NCBI GenBank assembly: GCA_036346405.1
Contig: CM070548.1
Location: forward strand, 67,976,877 to 68,040,876
DNA: 64,000 nucleotides
Source: Phyllostachys edulis
Taxonomy: Eukaryota; Streptophyta; Magnoliopsida; Poales; Poaceae
Reading direction: 5' to 3'
Part shown: piece by piece, positions 45,433 through 56,360 of the stretch
How the letters are laid out: every line of letters begins with the position of its first letter
Position numbering within the stretch: position 1 is the stretch's first letter
The notes under the pieces: model-generated
What the model was told of the DNA's origin: nothing
The model's database searches: none
What the model saw: the letters and a program-made list of their open reading frames with translations, nothing else
Program-made: the position numbers and the translations under genes

Positions 45433-46156
45433 CATATTTCTCAGATAGTTTTTCCCACTCTGTCTTATGATTACTTCCATTAGATTCCTCCTCTTTCTCA
45501 TCGTCATCCTCCTCATGTCTGTCATCTTTGGGGTTGTGTCTGTTCACCCTTAAACTGTTCATCCTTCTTGAATGTAGCACCCCCTTCTACCTCAAATTTT
45601 ATTTCATAACCCCCTGAATTGATGAAAATCTCCACAAAACAATTTATACTAGAAGGATCACGGTTATAAACCTTAACCCTAATTGGATCAACCCTCATCA
45701 AACTTATTTCATCAACCTCAATTGGTTCCCTCATAGTACTAGTAATCTCCTTAACTATCTCAGTAGTTCTTGCTGGTAAAGGAACCCCATACATTTTAAC
45801 CCAAATTGTCTTCAAAACCGAAGAGGCCTCAGGATCTAGAGTAGATTTGTCAATTTTGGCTTTAATAGAATGAAGAGCCAGTTCCACCCCTCTTGTTCTT
45901 GACCAAGTTTCTAGAGTTTCTTTAGAAGGGAGGACCACAGCATATTCTTTGTCTGATATTTTCCTTACCTTCTAATCCCAATTGGCCTGTATAAGATGCT
46001 TTAGTTCAACCTCAATACTTTGAACATTAGCCACCCCCTCTTTGATATTAATCACCCCAGAAGCAGATTGTTGTTCTTCTAACTTCAAACCAGGAACTTA
46101 AAGACTATAAAAGCCTTGACCTGGAATGCCAAATCCAAAAAAGTTTAAGACCATGA
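45433..46156 (-). pseudogene. LINE ORF1, DUF4283-like central part
   Basis: Contains FGFGIPGQGFYSL-like residues, NIKEGVANVQSIEVELKHLI, QANWD, a stop, KVRKISDKEYAVVLPSKETL, SSVLKTIWVKMYGVPLPART and VDPIRVKVYNRDPSSINCFV. These are standard landmarks of the DUF4283 region of plant LINE ORF1. The in-frame TAG follows WD where Trp is usual. It joins the zinc-knuckle part across the Sirevirus-like LTR and the C-terminal part across the Tat element. Confidence 0.85.
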
Positions 46157-48055
46157 ATCTTTGTGGATATCATGGGGATATGCCTGAGATCTTAGGATGA
46201 TGTTACAATTGGCAATGTCGTTCTCGGTTTGTCGAAACAACGCCAAAGAAGTGTCGGGACAATCGGTCGTATGGCGTAAGTCATGGCGTGATGCGACCAT
46301 GATCTTGGTAGTACCGCGCCTTGGTTGCGGTAGTACCAAGATCGCGAATGACCGCATGTGTGCGGTATGGTTTTTCGAGCGAGTGTAATTTGAGAAGTTT
46401 TGGTTTTCTCTGGGTAGCGGTACAACCGCGATTATGGGTCTTGATACTACTTGATCTATAATCCGCCATAACATGGCGGTAGTACCGATTTTGTGCTGAT
46501 TGTCATTTCAATTGGAGAATTGCTTTTGGGTTAGGTCAAGTTCATGGGTTTCATGGCATATGTGTTGCATGATGCATGTTTTGACTAACGTGGGTCAAGT
46601 TGTGAAGAACTTGTTCCCGGATTCGATTTCTTTGTCTATTGATGTGCAGGTTGCTTGAAGGTCAATGACGGTCAACGGTGAAGATGATCGGGACTAGGCT
46701 TGGAGAGCTGAGGTCCAGAACGATCGGGGATGCCGGGTGAGGTCAATGGAGTCAAGCATTGCGCAAGAGGGACAAAGGTGACCGAACGGGCAGTTCGATG
46801 CGACGGGTTCGATCAAGCGGAGCGGGTCTGCAAGTGCCATGGTGGTTTCGGTGGGGCCGGATGGGAGAGACTTGCCGACATGAAGAGAGCATTTGGATCA
46901 ACCTACACGTGGCGAAGCATGGAGGTGCTTCACGAAGATGGGACTCGGTCTTTGCAAAAGATCGAGAAGGGGTATTTTGGTAATTTCACCAAATCGCCTT
47001 GGTGACCTAATGCCAACCCTTGGCGCAAGTCGGCAAGCGTCAAGAAGTGGATTAGGTCAAGAAAAGTGAAGACGGCGCTTTGAGATGCGTGCGTGTGTGA
47101 CCCGTTTGTTTTGGGCCTTAACGGAGCCCATTAGGTTACTCTTCTAGAAGGTCTAAGCCTCCACTATAAATAGGGGTGTCTTTGGATGACCACCCCAACA
47201 CTTTCATTGTGTTTGAAACCCTAGTTTGCTTAGGGAGAGGATTAGTGGAGGTTAGGGTTCTAGAGAGTTGGATTTGATTTCGTGCTCATGTATTGAGTCT
47301 TTGTCCTCCTTGATGGAGTGGTCAGTAAACCAATACCATATCAAATCAATCCAAAGAAAGTTCTCTCAAAGATGAGTTCATTTGCTTTCTTTCTCTCTAT
47401 TTGGTGATTTGAGGTCTTTCTTTGATCCGTGAGTTTTTGCTTGGTTTTTCTTCTTGATCTTGCTTGCTGGGATATGTGGGAACCCATCTAAGGTCATCTT
47501 GATCATCATCCACCCACGAGCAAGTTTTGGATCAAGTTTTACGCTTTTGCTCGGTTTTGAACCCTCCTTGGTAAAATGCAAAAGATCAAAACTTTGACAT
47601 GGATCTTCTCAATCGTTGCTTGGAATAGGTTTCTGACATCATTAGAAAGATGTGTTTCAAATTTGGTGGAGTTTGGCCAAGCGGATCAAAAGTTACGTCG
47701 ATTTTTGTTTTCGTTTTTCAGTTTGCATCTTGTTCATTCGCCCGATTTTCTTGTTCATACGGAATGACCGACTTTGTTCATCCGGTTCGACCAGACTACT
47801 GATACGACCGCCACTGTTCATCCGGTTCGATTATTCGTTCATCAAGACTGTTCATAAGGCTGATTTTTGTGTTTTTGGTTTCTTTTGGGGATTTGAAGGG
47901 ATTAAGTACAAGTCTTCCGCTATGCTTAGATATATTGATCTTCATAGTTCTCATAGCTATTGGAGTCAATATCATGTTTGAATCGGATCAAAGCAAAAAA
48001 TAGATAGTGCTCCTATTCACCCCCCCTCTAGTCGCCTTTTCGGTCCAACAATCTT
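46157..48055 (+). mobile_element. Sirevirus-like copia solo LTR inside LINE ORF1
   Basis: The LTR is 46162-48050 (1889 bp), starting TGTGGATATCATGGGGATAT and ending TTTTCGGTCCAACA, flanked by ATCTT (46157-46161, 48051-48055). The near-terminal CTATTCACCCCCCCTCTAG matches the Sirevirus-like LTR at 36806-38531, but the bodies differ, so this is another family of the same group. CGGTAGTACCG / GCGGTACAACCGCG dyads occur at 46310-46490. TATA box CTATAAATA lies at 47163-47171. No gag or pol is present. Confidence 0.85.
47163..47171 (+). promoter_or_regulatory. TATA box of the second Sirevirus-like LTR
   Basis: CTATAAATA, same word and relative place as in the 36806-38531 LTR. Confidence 0.65.
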
Positions 48056-48674
48056 TTTCTCATCAAGGCATCCAGAGATCAAATGACCAGTCTTCTTGCA
48101 TTTATAGCAGACAGGATGATTAGACCACCGGGCTTGATGATTCCCAGTTTTTAAACATCTAAAGCAGGTCCCCTTGTCTTCGGATCTCAAAACCCCTATA
48201 TTCGCTCCAATATCACCCAAACCTTCTTCTGATCCTGCCCTTTACTAGTGTTCACAGAATCATCCCAGCGAGAAGCAGATCTGTGCTGCTCTGTCCAAGA
48301 ATGACCTCCTCTATATCCAAAACCCCCTCTAATAGTTTCTCTGTTGTGCTCATCTCTACGAGGTCCCCATTCCTTATTATGCAAAACAGGATTTCTATCG
48401 AACCCCCCTGAGGATGAACCCCAAAACCAGATCTGTCTGCAGCTGAGGATTTTTGAAACATACATGCTGCCCCCTGATGTTCCTCTTGAACTCTCCGTTT
48501 CTGATCTTGATCTCTGGACAGCTTCTCCCGAAGATCATCTTCTCCCATCAGATCGTCTTCTTCCATCCTTTCATCTCGGGCGCTTCTCTTACCCCCTACC
48601 CAATGTCGAGAACCACCCCCTCCAAAGCGTCGAGGGTACCTTCCTCTCCCCCGATCCATCACCCCTTCCTTCAC
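48056..48674 (-). pseudogene. LINE ORF1, N-terminal and zinc-knuckle part
   Basis: Begins near MKEGVMDRGRGRYPRRFGGG, a basic RNA-binding-type N-terminus, then a charged segment (DDLREKLSRDQDQKRRVQEE), with shifts into a second and third frame. Paired knuckles follow: GTCFRCLKTGNHQARWSN and HPVCYKCKKTGHLISGCLD. In the first knuckle a Trp stands where the last Cys is expected. At least two frameshifts. The Sirevirus-like LTR cuts it just after LDEKKI. Confidence 0.75.
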
Positions 48675-49183
48675 TGCCTTAGCAAACGAATGTTGCAGTG
48701 GGGGCAGATCTCAAACCCTCCGCACAATCTGAGCCCGCGATCCCAAGCGACACACTTCACTCGCTCTCGCGACGAACCCTAGTTCGCCCACACACAGGAT
48801 TTTGGGAATCCAACGCCACGACGCACTGGGAATCGGACGCCACGAGTGTACAAAGAGGTCAGAGATATATGTACCATGTCGATGGGCCGGTCCATCCTTG
48901 CGGAACTTTCTATAACTGTCCACGCCAACTGTCGTCAATCCAACCTAGGGAGATTAGGTAAGGCCCGACCCAACAGGCCCCCTGCGTTTTGAGAGGCCTC
49001 CGATCGGAGCCTACTCACAGCAAATGGACATGCAGGGCTTGCCCCAACAGCGGTGATGACGCCATCAGCGTCGACTCCTGCGCCCTTCTCAGAACAAGAC
49101 GCGTCTCGAAACATCCCAACCTCACCGAACTGTCGATCCTCTCCTATCACTTTGTTTGAAAGTATAAAGTAAGTTGTACTTTT
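48675..49183 (-). other. LINE 5' UTR / promoter region
   Basis: GC-richer sequence between the ORF1 start and the right target duplication. No ORF is supported. Plant L1 elements carry an internal promoter in this position; no specific motif was assigned. Confidence 0.6.
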
Positions 49184-49200
49184 CACTAAGCAACATGTTT
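49184..49200. repeat. right target-site duplication of the nested LINE
   Basis: CACTAAGCAACATGTTT, identical to 10834-10850. Confidence 0.85.
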
Positions 49201-49374
49201 GATCGCCACTATCCATTACCCTTTATTTATGATTTTTTTTCCTCTCTTGATAAGTCGGAGTAAGGTTGCAGAAGTTTTGCTAGAAGAATGAGAAGAAAAA
49301 AATCAAGTAAACAGGGTACTTATTCTCAAAACGGGGGTGAAAAATGTAAGGATAGCCAATGGGGAATCAAACTA

Positions 49375-50545
49375 TTTTTTTTTTGGAAAAGGCAGGAGAA
49401 CTGCCCTTAATGCATTAAAGAAGGCTATCAAGTCTGGTTAGAGACCAATCCGGCCAAAATAACTGGCAAAAGCGAGACTGCAGATTTGCATGCCTCAAAA
49501 ACTATACAGAATAACCAAAAAAAAGTCAAGACAAAAAGAAAATAGGAGGAGTTGTGTCACTTAGAGATGAAAAGTGTTTGCGATGCCCCCGGTAGGTAGG
49601 CAGCGTATTTGGCCGTCCCACTTATTATCCATGCCCGAGCCTCCTCTTTGATGATTGCTATCGTCCTGACACCTCATTTATTTAGTGTTGTAAAATCTCC
49701 TTCTAGATTTGCCAGAGAAGCAAAATAATTAGGGTGGCTTGCCTCTTTCTGTTGGTGGCCTCTTCAGTGTGGGACGTCTCAATCCACCAGTCAAGGATGT
49801 TACCTTGTGTGGACCACTGTGTGGGGTCTAGAGCGTTGTGCTGTACCGAGGTTGCTACCAAGTTCCAAATTCTTTTGGTGTAGACACAATCAACAAACAT
49901 GTGTAGTGTTGTTTATGGGTTGTTTGTGAAAAGAGGACACTAGTGGTCATTTGGCATGTAATGGAGGATGTCTGCTGTTGGTAAGCGGTGTTGGATGAGG
50001 AGCCATGCGAAGATTTTGCATTTTTGAGGTGCCCATGCATTTCATATCAAATGATGATAGGGTCTTTCGACCGATCCAAGGAATTGTGCCTCATATGCTG
50101 ACTTCGCTGTGTAAGCCCCCGTAGGCATCCATTTCTAGATTATGTCATCAGGCGTATCTGGTGTGAGCCTGATTTGGTGAGGCATATTGAACAGCCCGGC
50201 AAAATCGCCCAAAAGATGTTCAGTGATCTTTCTTCTCAGATCGACTATCCATTTGCCTTCACTCAGCGCTTCTCATACCAATGTACCGTCCTATTTTTCC
50301 TGGCTGCGATGTGGTAGAGGCTTGGGACCAACTCTCTCAATGGCATGGAGTTTAACCAGGTATCTTTCCAGAAATTTGCCTTGGCGTCGTTTCCCAACAG
50401 TTTTCATGCCACCCACAAAGGTTTTTGAAATAGAACTAACTCTAGCAAGGTTCCCATGTCCGCATTTAACCGTAGGCACGACTGTTCGAACAGTTGATTA
50501 CTCTACAGAGACTGTACACTTTACCCACAAGAGATTACCGTCCTG
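49375..50545 (-). mobile_element. 5'-truncated LINE fragment (zf-RVT region)
   Basis: A T tract (49375-49384) marks the A tail of a minus-strand LINE. Minus-strand coding remnants are NFWKDTWLNSMPLRELVPSL then YHIAARK, SAYEAQFLGS, HMFVDCVYTKRIWNLVATSV and NRKRQATLIILLLWQIWK, the LINE C-terminal zinc-binding region. It is a different family from the large LINE, with several stops. The right boundary is approximate and no target duplication was found. Confidence 0.75.
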
Positions 50546-50770
50546 ATATGTACACATGCTTCCTTAGACATGTGAATTAAGGGGAGATCACCACAAGGCC
50601 TTTACAATGCCTCCCTCGGTATTAGTTACACCCGCTAAGGTTTCGCCTGATAAGGGTTACGTTCTTGTAGACCCGTTAACCCTTACCCAGACCCCCCCTC
50701 TTGCGCCATCATAACGACTTTTGTCGTGCACCCCGACCCCCTTCACCACAAAGGCTTACGGTGTCGCAGG

Positions 50771-52417
50771 TCATCTGTTGGGGTACGGGTAGGCTACAAT
50801 AGCAATAAATCAAAATTTTCTATTACATAAAATAGGAAGCCAAGCAAGTAGATGATCACAAATCGTTACCACCAGATGCGTAGAGCAGTGGAAGAAGAGT
50901 TGGAGCAGCTTGGTCCAATGAAGAGCGCGTCGATGTAGTGGTCGTAGTCAATTGTCCAGCGTCGAGCACATCGGTGCAGTGGTCGTAGTCGATCGTCTCC
51001 TCCAACGACATCTACAGATCCTTATGAAGAACGCGGATCATCCTCAAGCGCAACAGTAACCGCAGTAGCGCCTCTACGGTATCCACATGTCCAAGGAAGA
51101 AACAACCATGCGCTCGTGTGCTAGCACCAAGTCGCACGGCAGAGCTCTCAGGAAGATGGCGGCTAGGGTTTTGGTGGAACAACTCAACTCATGACTTTCA
51201 TGTGTCTTGTCTATTATGTTCACCACCTCTCCCAACAGCCTCATGCATCTCCTTATATAGTGCTCGTGACGGATCCTATCTGAACACGTTTGACGAATCG
51301 TATCCGTACTGGTTTGTTCCAACCCGTTAAGTGTGTGACCATGTAGGTTCATGCGTAATCAGTTGTGACTTGGAAACCCTTTCCGACCACGAGTCGTTAG
51401 CGGTTCCTAGCAGGACATAATGATTCCCGAATACACACAAATTATATCAGACGAACCTTAATGCAATATGATCTACGACCAAGTCCTCATCACTTACGAC
51501 CAGGTCCTATCTCTATACGACCAGTTTGTATTTGGTCACGATCAGTTCGTAACTACTTACGACCAGGTTTCGACCACTCTGTAATTACGTTCGACCAGTC
51601 TACGACCAGTTCGTATCTCCATACAACCAGTCCGTAACTGATCGAACTAAGTGACCTACTCGTGTATACTTCTTTTGCCTCACGATGTATGGTTCAACTC
51701 CAGGTGAGATGTTGTGTCATCCATGGACTGTTCAATACTTTCTCAATCGAGCGTCGGATAACTTCACGTGGTTGAACACTTCGACCACTAGTGGCATGGC
51801 CATGCACATACTTTATCCGACCACCACGAGGGGCCTAGAGACATCTCTCCTGTTATGTTAGGAGGGGCAAATCCCATATCCGACCAGTCACATTCCTCCG
51901 CATATTTCGTAGCATACCCGAAAGCTACCTTTATAACTACCTAGTTACGAGTAGCGATTGGCAACCCCTAAGAGTGCTATTACACATGTAGGAAACCATG
52001 CTGATCTCAGGTCTAAGGATTATACATCATCATTGCTTGAGACCAACTAACGACACATAGAATCATAACAATCTCAATAGTGTCTCAAGGTGGGTCAATC
52101 CAACCCCATGTTCTCTAACATGTGTTAACATTATTGATTCGATATCTCTATACCCATGACTGGTGAAACATGGTCATCAATCAATACAATGTGCTGGTCG
52201 ATAGAGTCAATATTGTTCCGACCATTGACATCCGACTAGGGATTCATTTAGAACGACATCATATAAGTTAAGAGTTTCACCAACAAGTCACATACTTGTT
52301 AATCTTCATAACCAAGGATTCATTCAAGGAACAGGATAACATATTATCCAATATTATGAACATAATGAAATATAATCATCTCTATGATTGCCTCTAGGGC
52401 ATATTTCCAACATAATC
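50771..52417 (-). mobile_element. Angela/BARE-like copia solo LTR
   Basis: The LTR is 50776-52412 (1637 bp); minus-strand start TGTTGGAAATATGCCCTAG, end CCCGTACCCCAACA. The flanks TCATC (50771-50775) and TAATC (52413-52417) match at four of five bases, likely a mutated target duplication. Same family as the LTRs at 25179 and 42826, including the TATA box and the TACGAC array (51470-51660). No internal region is present. Confidence 0.88.
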
Positions 52418-53449
52418 TACTTGGTGCAACTCGCACTGGCGGATACAAATTATTCAGCCAGGTTGTACTTTACAGACTTGTGGTTGCACTGTTTTACATT
52501 GGGAGGTCATCACAGGATTAAGTCTTTAGGGTTATTTGGATGGTTCATTCCACATACTATCCACCTTGGGCTGCATTAGCACCCATCAACATGCCATCCA
52601 TCATACTGTTCGCCCAGATAGTAACAGCAGGTTATTAGGGTTTTTGAGGAGTAAAAACACATTAACTCAACCATCTCAGTCATTTACTCACAATTACTAC
52701 CCAAAACTATTTTCATGTTTAAAATATGATGATTGGGACATTTAATGTCCCGGTACTTAAGCAAGACTAGCATGTTGCTTAAGTACAACCTATAACTAGT
52801 AATTACCATATAGTTACTAGGGTGACAAGGATTCATGGAGTCAATTGTCAAAGGGTGGTGTAATAATTAATTAATTATCAAATGGGTATTTAACTAACTT
52901 AAACTTTAACATACATTTGATTAAAGAATTAAAGCATGCAATTTTAGTAATTTAAATGAATATAATTTACATAAAATGTAGGCTCAAAATGATCAACGTA
53001 TTGACTTACCTGGAGTATAGGTAAAAGAGTCTTGATATTCTTTTGCTTGATCAAGTTGGAGATCCTCCGCGTCTTCGAATCCTAATCAAACGAATGTACC
53101 AGAAAAAGGAACAACAAGCCAAAGAAAACAAATAAATATTAAATAATTAACAAATGAACTCCAAATTGAACAATACCTATGCCATTAGGAAGATCTTGAA
53201 TTTACAAAATTTTAGAAACAAATTTCATAATTTTTGGAGTTACGACGAGGGAGAACGGAGCTTCCGAAGTTGAATTGGAATTAAATCAAAAGAATAAAGA
53301 GAGGAGAGAGAATGGGGTGCATCCAACAGTACATGGACCAAGTCCATATGGCTTTGGCTGCCACTAGGAAGGTCTTGGACCCACTTGTCAAAGGGAGAGA
53401 GAGAGAGGGTTAGAGCCAATGATGTGTGGGGGCCATAGAACAAATCAAC

Positions 53450-54560
53450 CCATCCTCAGTGCCGGGGGCTTCGGCCACTGAGAAAAGGGGAATAGAGGGA
53501 GGGCACTTGGGCGGCAGGGAGTGGTGGCGGCACCGGCGAGGTGGGCGGCTGGCAAGCAGGTGGAACGGGTTCCCCTGAGGTCGGGGACCCCGTGGGTGGA
53601 GGTGGTGGCGCCGGAGAGGGGCTGGCGCGACGGCGGCAAGGCCCAAGGCGGCGGTGGGAGCCACGGGCTAGAGGCGCACGGTGGTGGAGTGGTGCGGTGG
53701 CGAAGAGGGCACACGCATGAGCTGCGTGCGGGCGTGGGGAAGCTGGAGGCAGGGTCAGGGTGGCTCGGGGGCGACCGAGGCATTCCGACAGCGGCGGCTA
53801 GGGGCGGAAGAGAAGGGCGTCGGTGGTGGAGGTCCTCGGTGGCGGGGAAGGCGAAGGGAGGAGGGGGATAGCTTCCTCAGTGCCGGGGGCTTCTCATGAT
53901 GAGGTTGGCCGAGCGAGGCGCTCACCGGAGCAGCAGCGTGGCGGTGAGGCGGCACAGCAGAAGAGGCTCGGGTGCGGCGGCTTCGACTCCAGCGTTGCTC
54001 GGTGAAGGAGAAGAAGGAAGCAATGGGGGGAAAAGGGGGGTGGCCGGGCTCTCTTATAGGCGCTGGTGGGAGGAGCCGTTAGAGGAGGAGCTCAGTCCCG
54101 AGGCGGCATGGGCGGGCTGGCAAGCCTTGGGCGTGGCGACGACTCGCGCGGCCGGAGCAGGTGGCCGAAGAGACACAACAGGGGTGCTCGTGGTGGTGGC
54201 AGGAGCTGACGAAGACAACCGAGGGGAAGCAGGCATGCTGAGTGCATGGGTGCTTGGGAGTTGCAGAGCGACGACTTCAGCGGAAACTTGCGGTCGGCAT
54301 GGCGGTGGCAGGCACGCACGCGATGGCACATCCAGTTAGGCACGAGGAGTGGCAGAGGGAGCAGGTGGGAACGCAGGGCATGGCAACCAGGTGGGGCAGG
54401 GGCGCTACTAGCCAGGAGAGAAAGGCAAGGGCATGGCGACCGGGATGGGGAAGAAAGGGGGCAGGCAAGGGAGAGCTGGGCCGGGTGGGCCAAAGGGGAA
54501 GACAAGGAAATGGGCTAGGCCCAAGGAAGGTGTCGGGCCAATCCCAAGAAGGAGGAGGGG
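53450..54560. other. GC-rich island in the Tekay-like LTR
   Basis: G-rich on plus, open in most frames on both strands, with low-complexity G/R/A or P/S/A translations. These are interpreted as chance frames in LTR promoter/leader DNA, not genes. Confidence 0.55.
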
Positions 54561-54966
54561 CAAGGTAAGAAAGGGGCCCAAAAATCTGAAAAGACGAATT
54601 CAAACTCAAATTTGAATTCAGGAGTTGGCTGAAAGATTTGAAACACAAACCCGAGCTTAGAGGAAGCTTAGAGATTTTGAGAACATACACTAATTTGAAT
54701 TAAGGTTTTTAAATCAAGAACCACATTATAGTTACTATTCACCGTTTGAAAACGAGACGTTACAAATCCTACCCACCTTAAACGGAATCTCGACCCCGAG
54801 ATTCGAGTTACTCGGATTAGACAGAGAACGCACCTCTCATTACTCCTGAAGCTGCTTGGGCTTCTTTGGCGGCGACATGGTTCACTTGGCCTTGGCTTTG
54901 GCTTGGCGTGGAAGAGGCTCTGGATGCCCGCAAGGTCTGACAGCTTTTGCTTGGAGTTGAATTCTG

Positions 54967-56148
54967 TCATTGAGCTGGTGTGGCTCCCAAGCTAAAAGGC
55001 ATGGGGGTGACTTGGCGTTGAGGGCATCTTTTGGCAAAGTGTCCTTTTTCTCCACAGCTAAACCAATGAAGATGTGCTACTGGGTTGCGCACTGTAGGCT
55101 GTTCGGTGGGGCGGGGAGCATGGGAAACATTCTCACTGGGACATGGGGTTGCGACTAAAGTTCCCTGAGATGAGGTTATTGGTGGTCGGAAAGACGAGCT
55201 GCCCTGAAATGCTGACTTCTGTAGGAAGCTGTCGTGTGGCCTCTGAAATGCCATCTTTCTTTTGCAGCTGACTTCCGCGGTCTTGTTCTCATTTTCCAAT
55301 ACTATGGCTTTATTGACCAAGTGGTAGAAACTGGGGAAATCGTGGATGATAAGCTGAACTCTCATGCCTTCGCGCATTCCTTCCACGAAGCGGTCGATCT
55401 TTTCCTCTTCGTTAGCTACGTCATTGGGAGCGTAGCGGACAAGTTGGTTGAACTTGGTTAGATACTCATTGACTATTATGTGACCCTGCTTGAGAGCTCT
55501 GAACTCGTTCTTCTTCATCCTCATGGTACCGGCTGGTACGAAGTTGGTTCTGAAAGCGGCTTTGAATTCAACCCAGGGAATTGACTGCCATTCAGGTTCA
55601 GTCTCTTCTAGTTGTACCTCAGCAATTTCTTCTATGGCGACGGGGTCTGGCGGAGCTCCAGTCGTAGAGGCTGTGGTTTCTGGTTCTGCTTCTTCTTCTT
55701 CTCCTTCTTCTTCTTCGAACACTGAACTGTCACCACCTCGAGCAGCGAGGTAGTTCTCCCACCAAGCGGCGGCGGCTCCTTTCAGTTAATGGGTGGCAAA
55801 GTCCACTTTGTCTTCGTTTGAGCAGCGGGCAAGTAGAAGCTTCTTCTCAGTATCTCTGAGCCAGTCTTCGGCTTCCAGGGGTTCATTGACTGCATTAAAG
55901 GTGAGGGATCTTGTCCCGAGAAAGTCAGCAAGCTTGGAGTTGCGGCCGGCTAGTCCAGTCTGCTGATTGTTTATCAAGGCTTGCAGAATCTGAGTCTGTT
56001 GGAACATGACTTGTGCCATTGTTGGGTTTGCTGGTGGCGGGGGAGGTAGATCTTGTCTTTGGCCACGACCACAGCCATTGCCATGACCTCTTCCTCGGCC
56101 AGTTGCAAAAGCTCCACAGACTGGGGCGGCGACTCTTCTAGGCAGCAT
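54967..56148 (-). pseudogene. gag of a Tekay-like gypsy element
   Basis: One frame across 394 codons with a single stop (TAA, 55788-55786). Starts MLPRRVAAPVCGAFATGRGR and includes QTQILQALINNQQTGLAGRN, FLGTRSLTFNAVNEPLEAED and WLRDTEKKLLLARCSNEDKV. After the stop come LKGAAAAWWENYLAAR, an insert of Glu repeats (FEEEEGEEEEAEPE), VEFKAAFRTNFVPAGTMRMK, EFRALKQGHIIVNEYLTKFN and a zinc knuckle WFSCGEKGHFAKRCP. In the knuckle the first Cys is Trp. gag is followed within 210 bp by PPT and LTR; no protease, RT or integrase is present. Confidence 0.87.
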
Positions 56149-56360
56149 CTGAAGAAGCGCCGAAGCTCAGAATAAAGGGGGGTATATGAGGGTTACTAGC
56201 CCTCTAGAGTACAACAAAAGAACTCAAACAAAATGAGGAAACTAAATAAGAGCAATACGATACAAAGCCTAGAGTGTCTGCATTATATTAAGGGAGTTAG
56301 GTGATACATGACTCTTGAAACTTAGCATATAGGCTATGCTAAGTCATGACACAAGATACA
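56149..56360 (-). other. leader of the Tekay-like element
   Basis: Upstream of gag on minus. No 5' LTR is found to the right, so the element is truncated at about this point. Confidence 0.45.

Larger units (their letters stand above)
10851..49183 (-). mobile_element. L1-type LINE split into pieces by nested insertions
   Basis: The outer element of the nest. After removing its insertions, about 6.8 kb remains, the size of a full plant L1. Minus-strand order: GC-rich 5' UTR (49183 to about 48675), ORF1 (48674-48056, 46156-45433, 20711-19605), ORF2 (19608-16908, 11993-11175), 3' UTR and A tail (T tract at 10851). Three insertions interrupt it, each with its own 5-bp target duplication: 11994-16902, 20717-45427 and 46162-48050. 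The reading frame resumes sensibly across each junction (for example LDEKKI/HGLKLF across the 46162-48050 element and GL/SQFWKAL across the 4.9 kb LTR). Identical 17-bp flanks show that both ends of the LINE survive. Scattered stops and frameshifts make it inactive. Confidence 0.88.
50546..54764 (-). mobile_element. LTR of a Tekay-like gypsy element, interrupted
   Basis: The minus strand starts at 54764 with TGTAACGTCTCG, just after a PPT-like AAGGTGGGTAGGATT (minus, 54765-54780). This is the typical 3' LTR junction of Tekay/Del-type elements. The body includes a GC-rich island (53450-54560) and AT-rich flanks. It is interrupted by a solo LTR (50776-52412). The lower end is truncated near the LINE fragment, so about 2.6 kb of LTR survives. 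Confidence 0.65.

Noticed and set aside
53410..54690. Many ORFs of 80-147 codons on both strands
   Set aside because: GC-rich LTR sequence with low-complexity P/S or G/R products; no domain.
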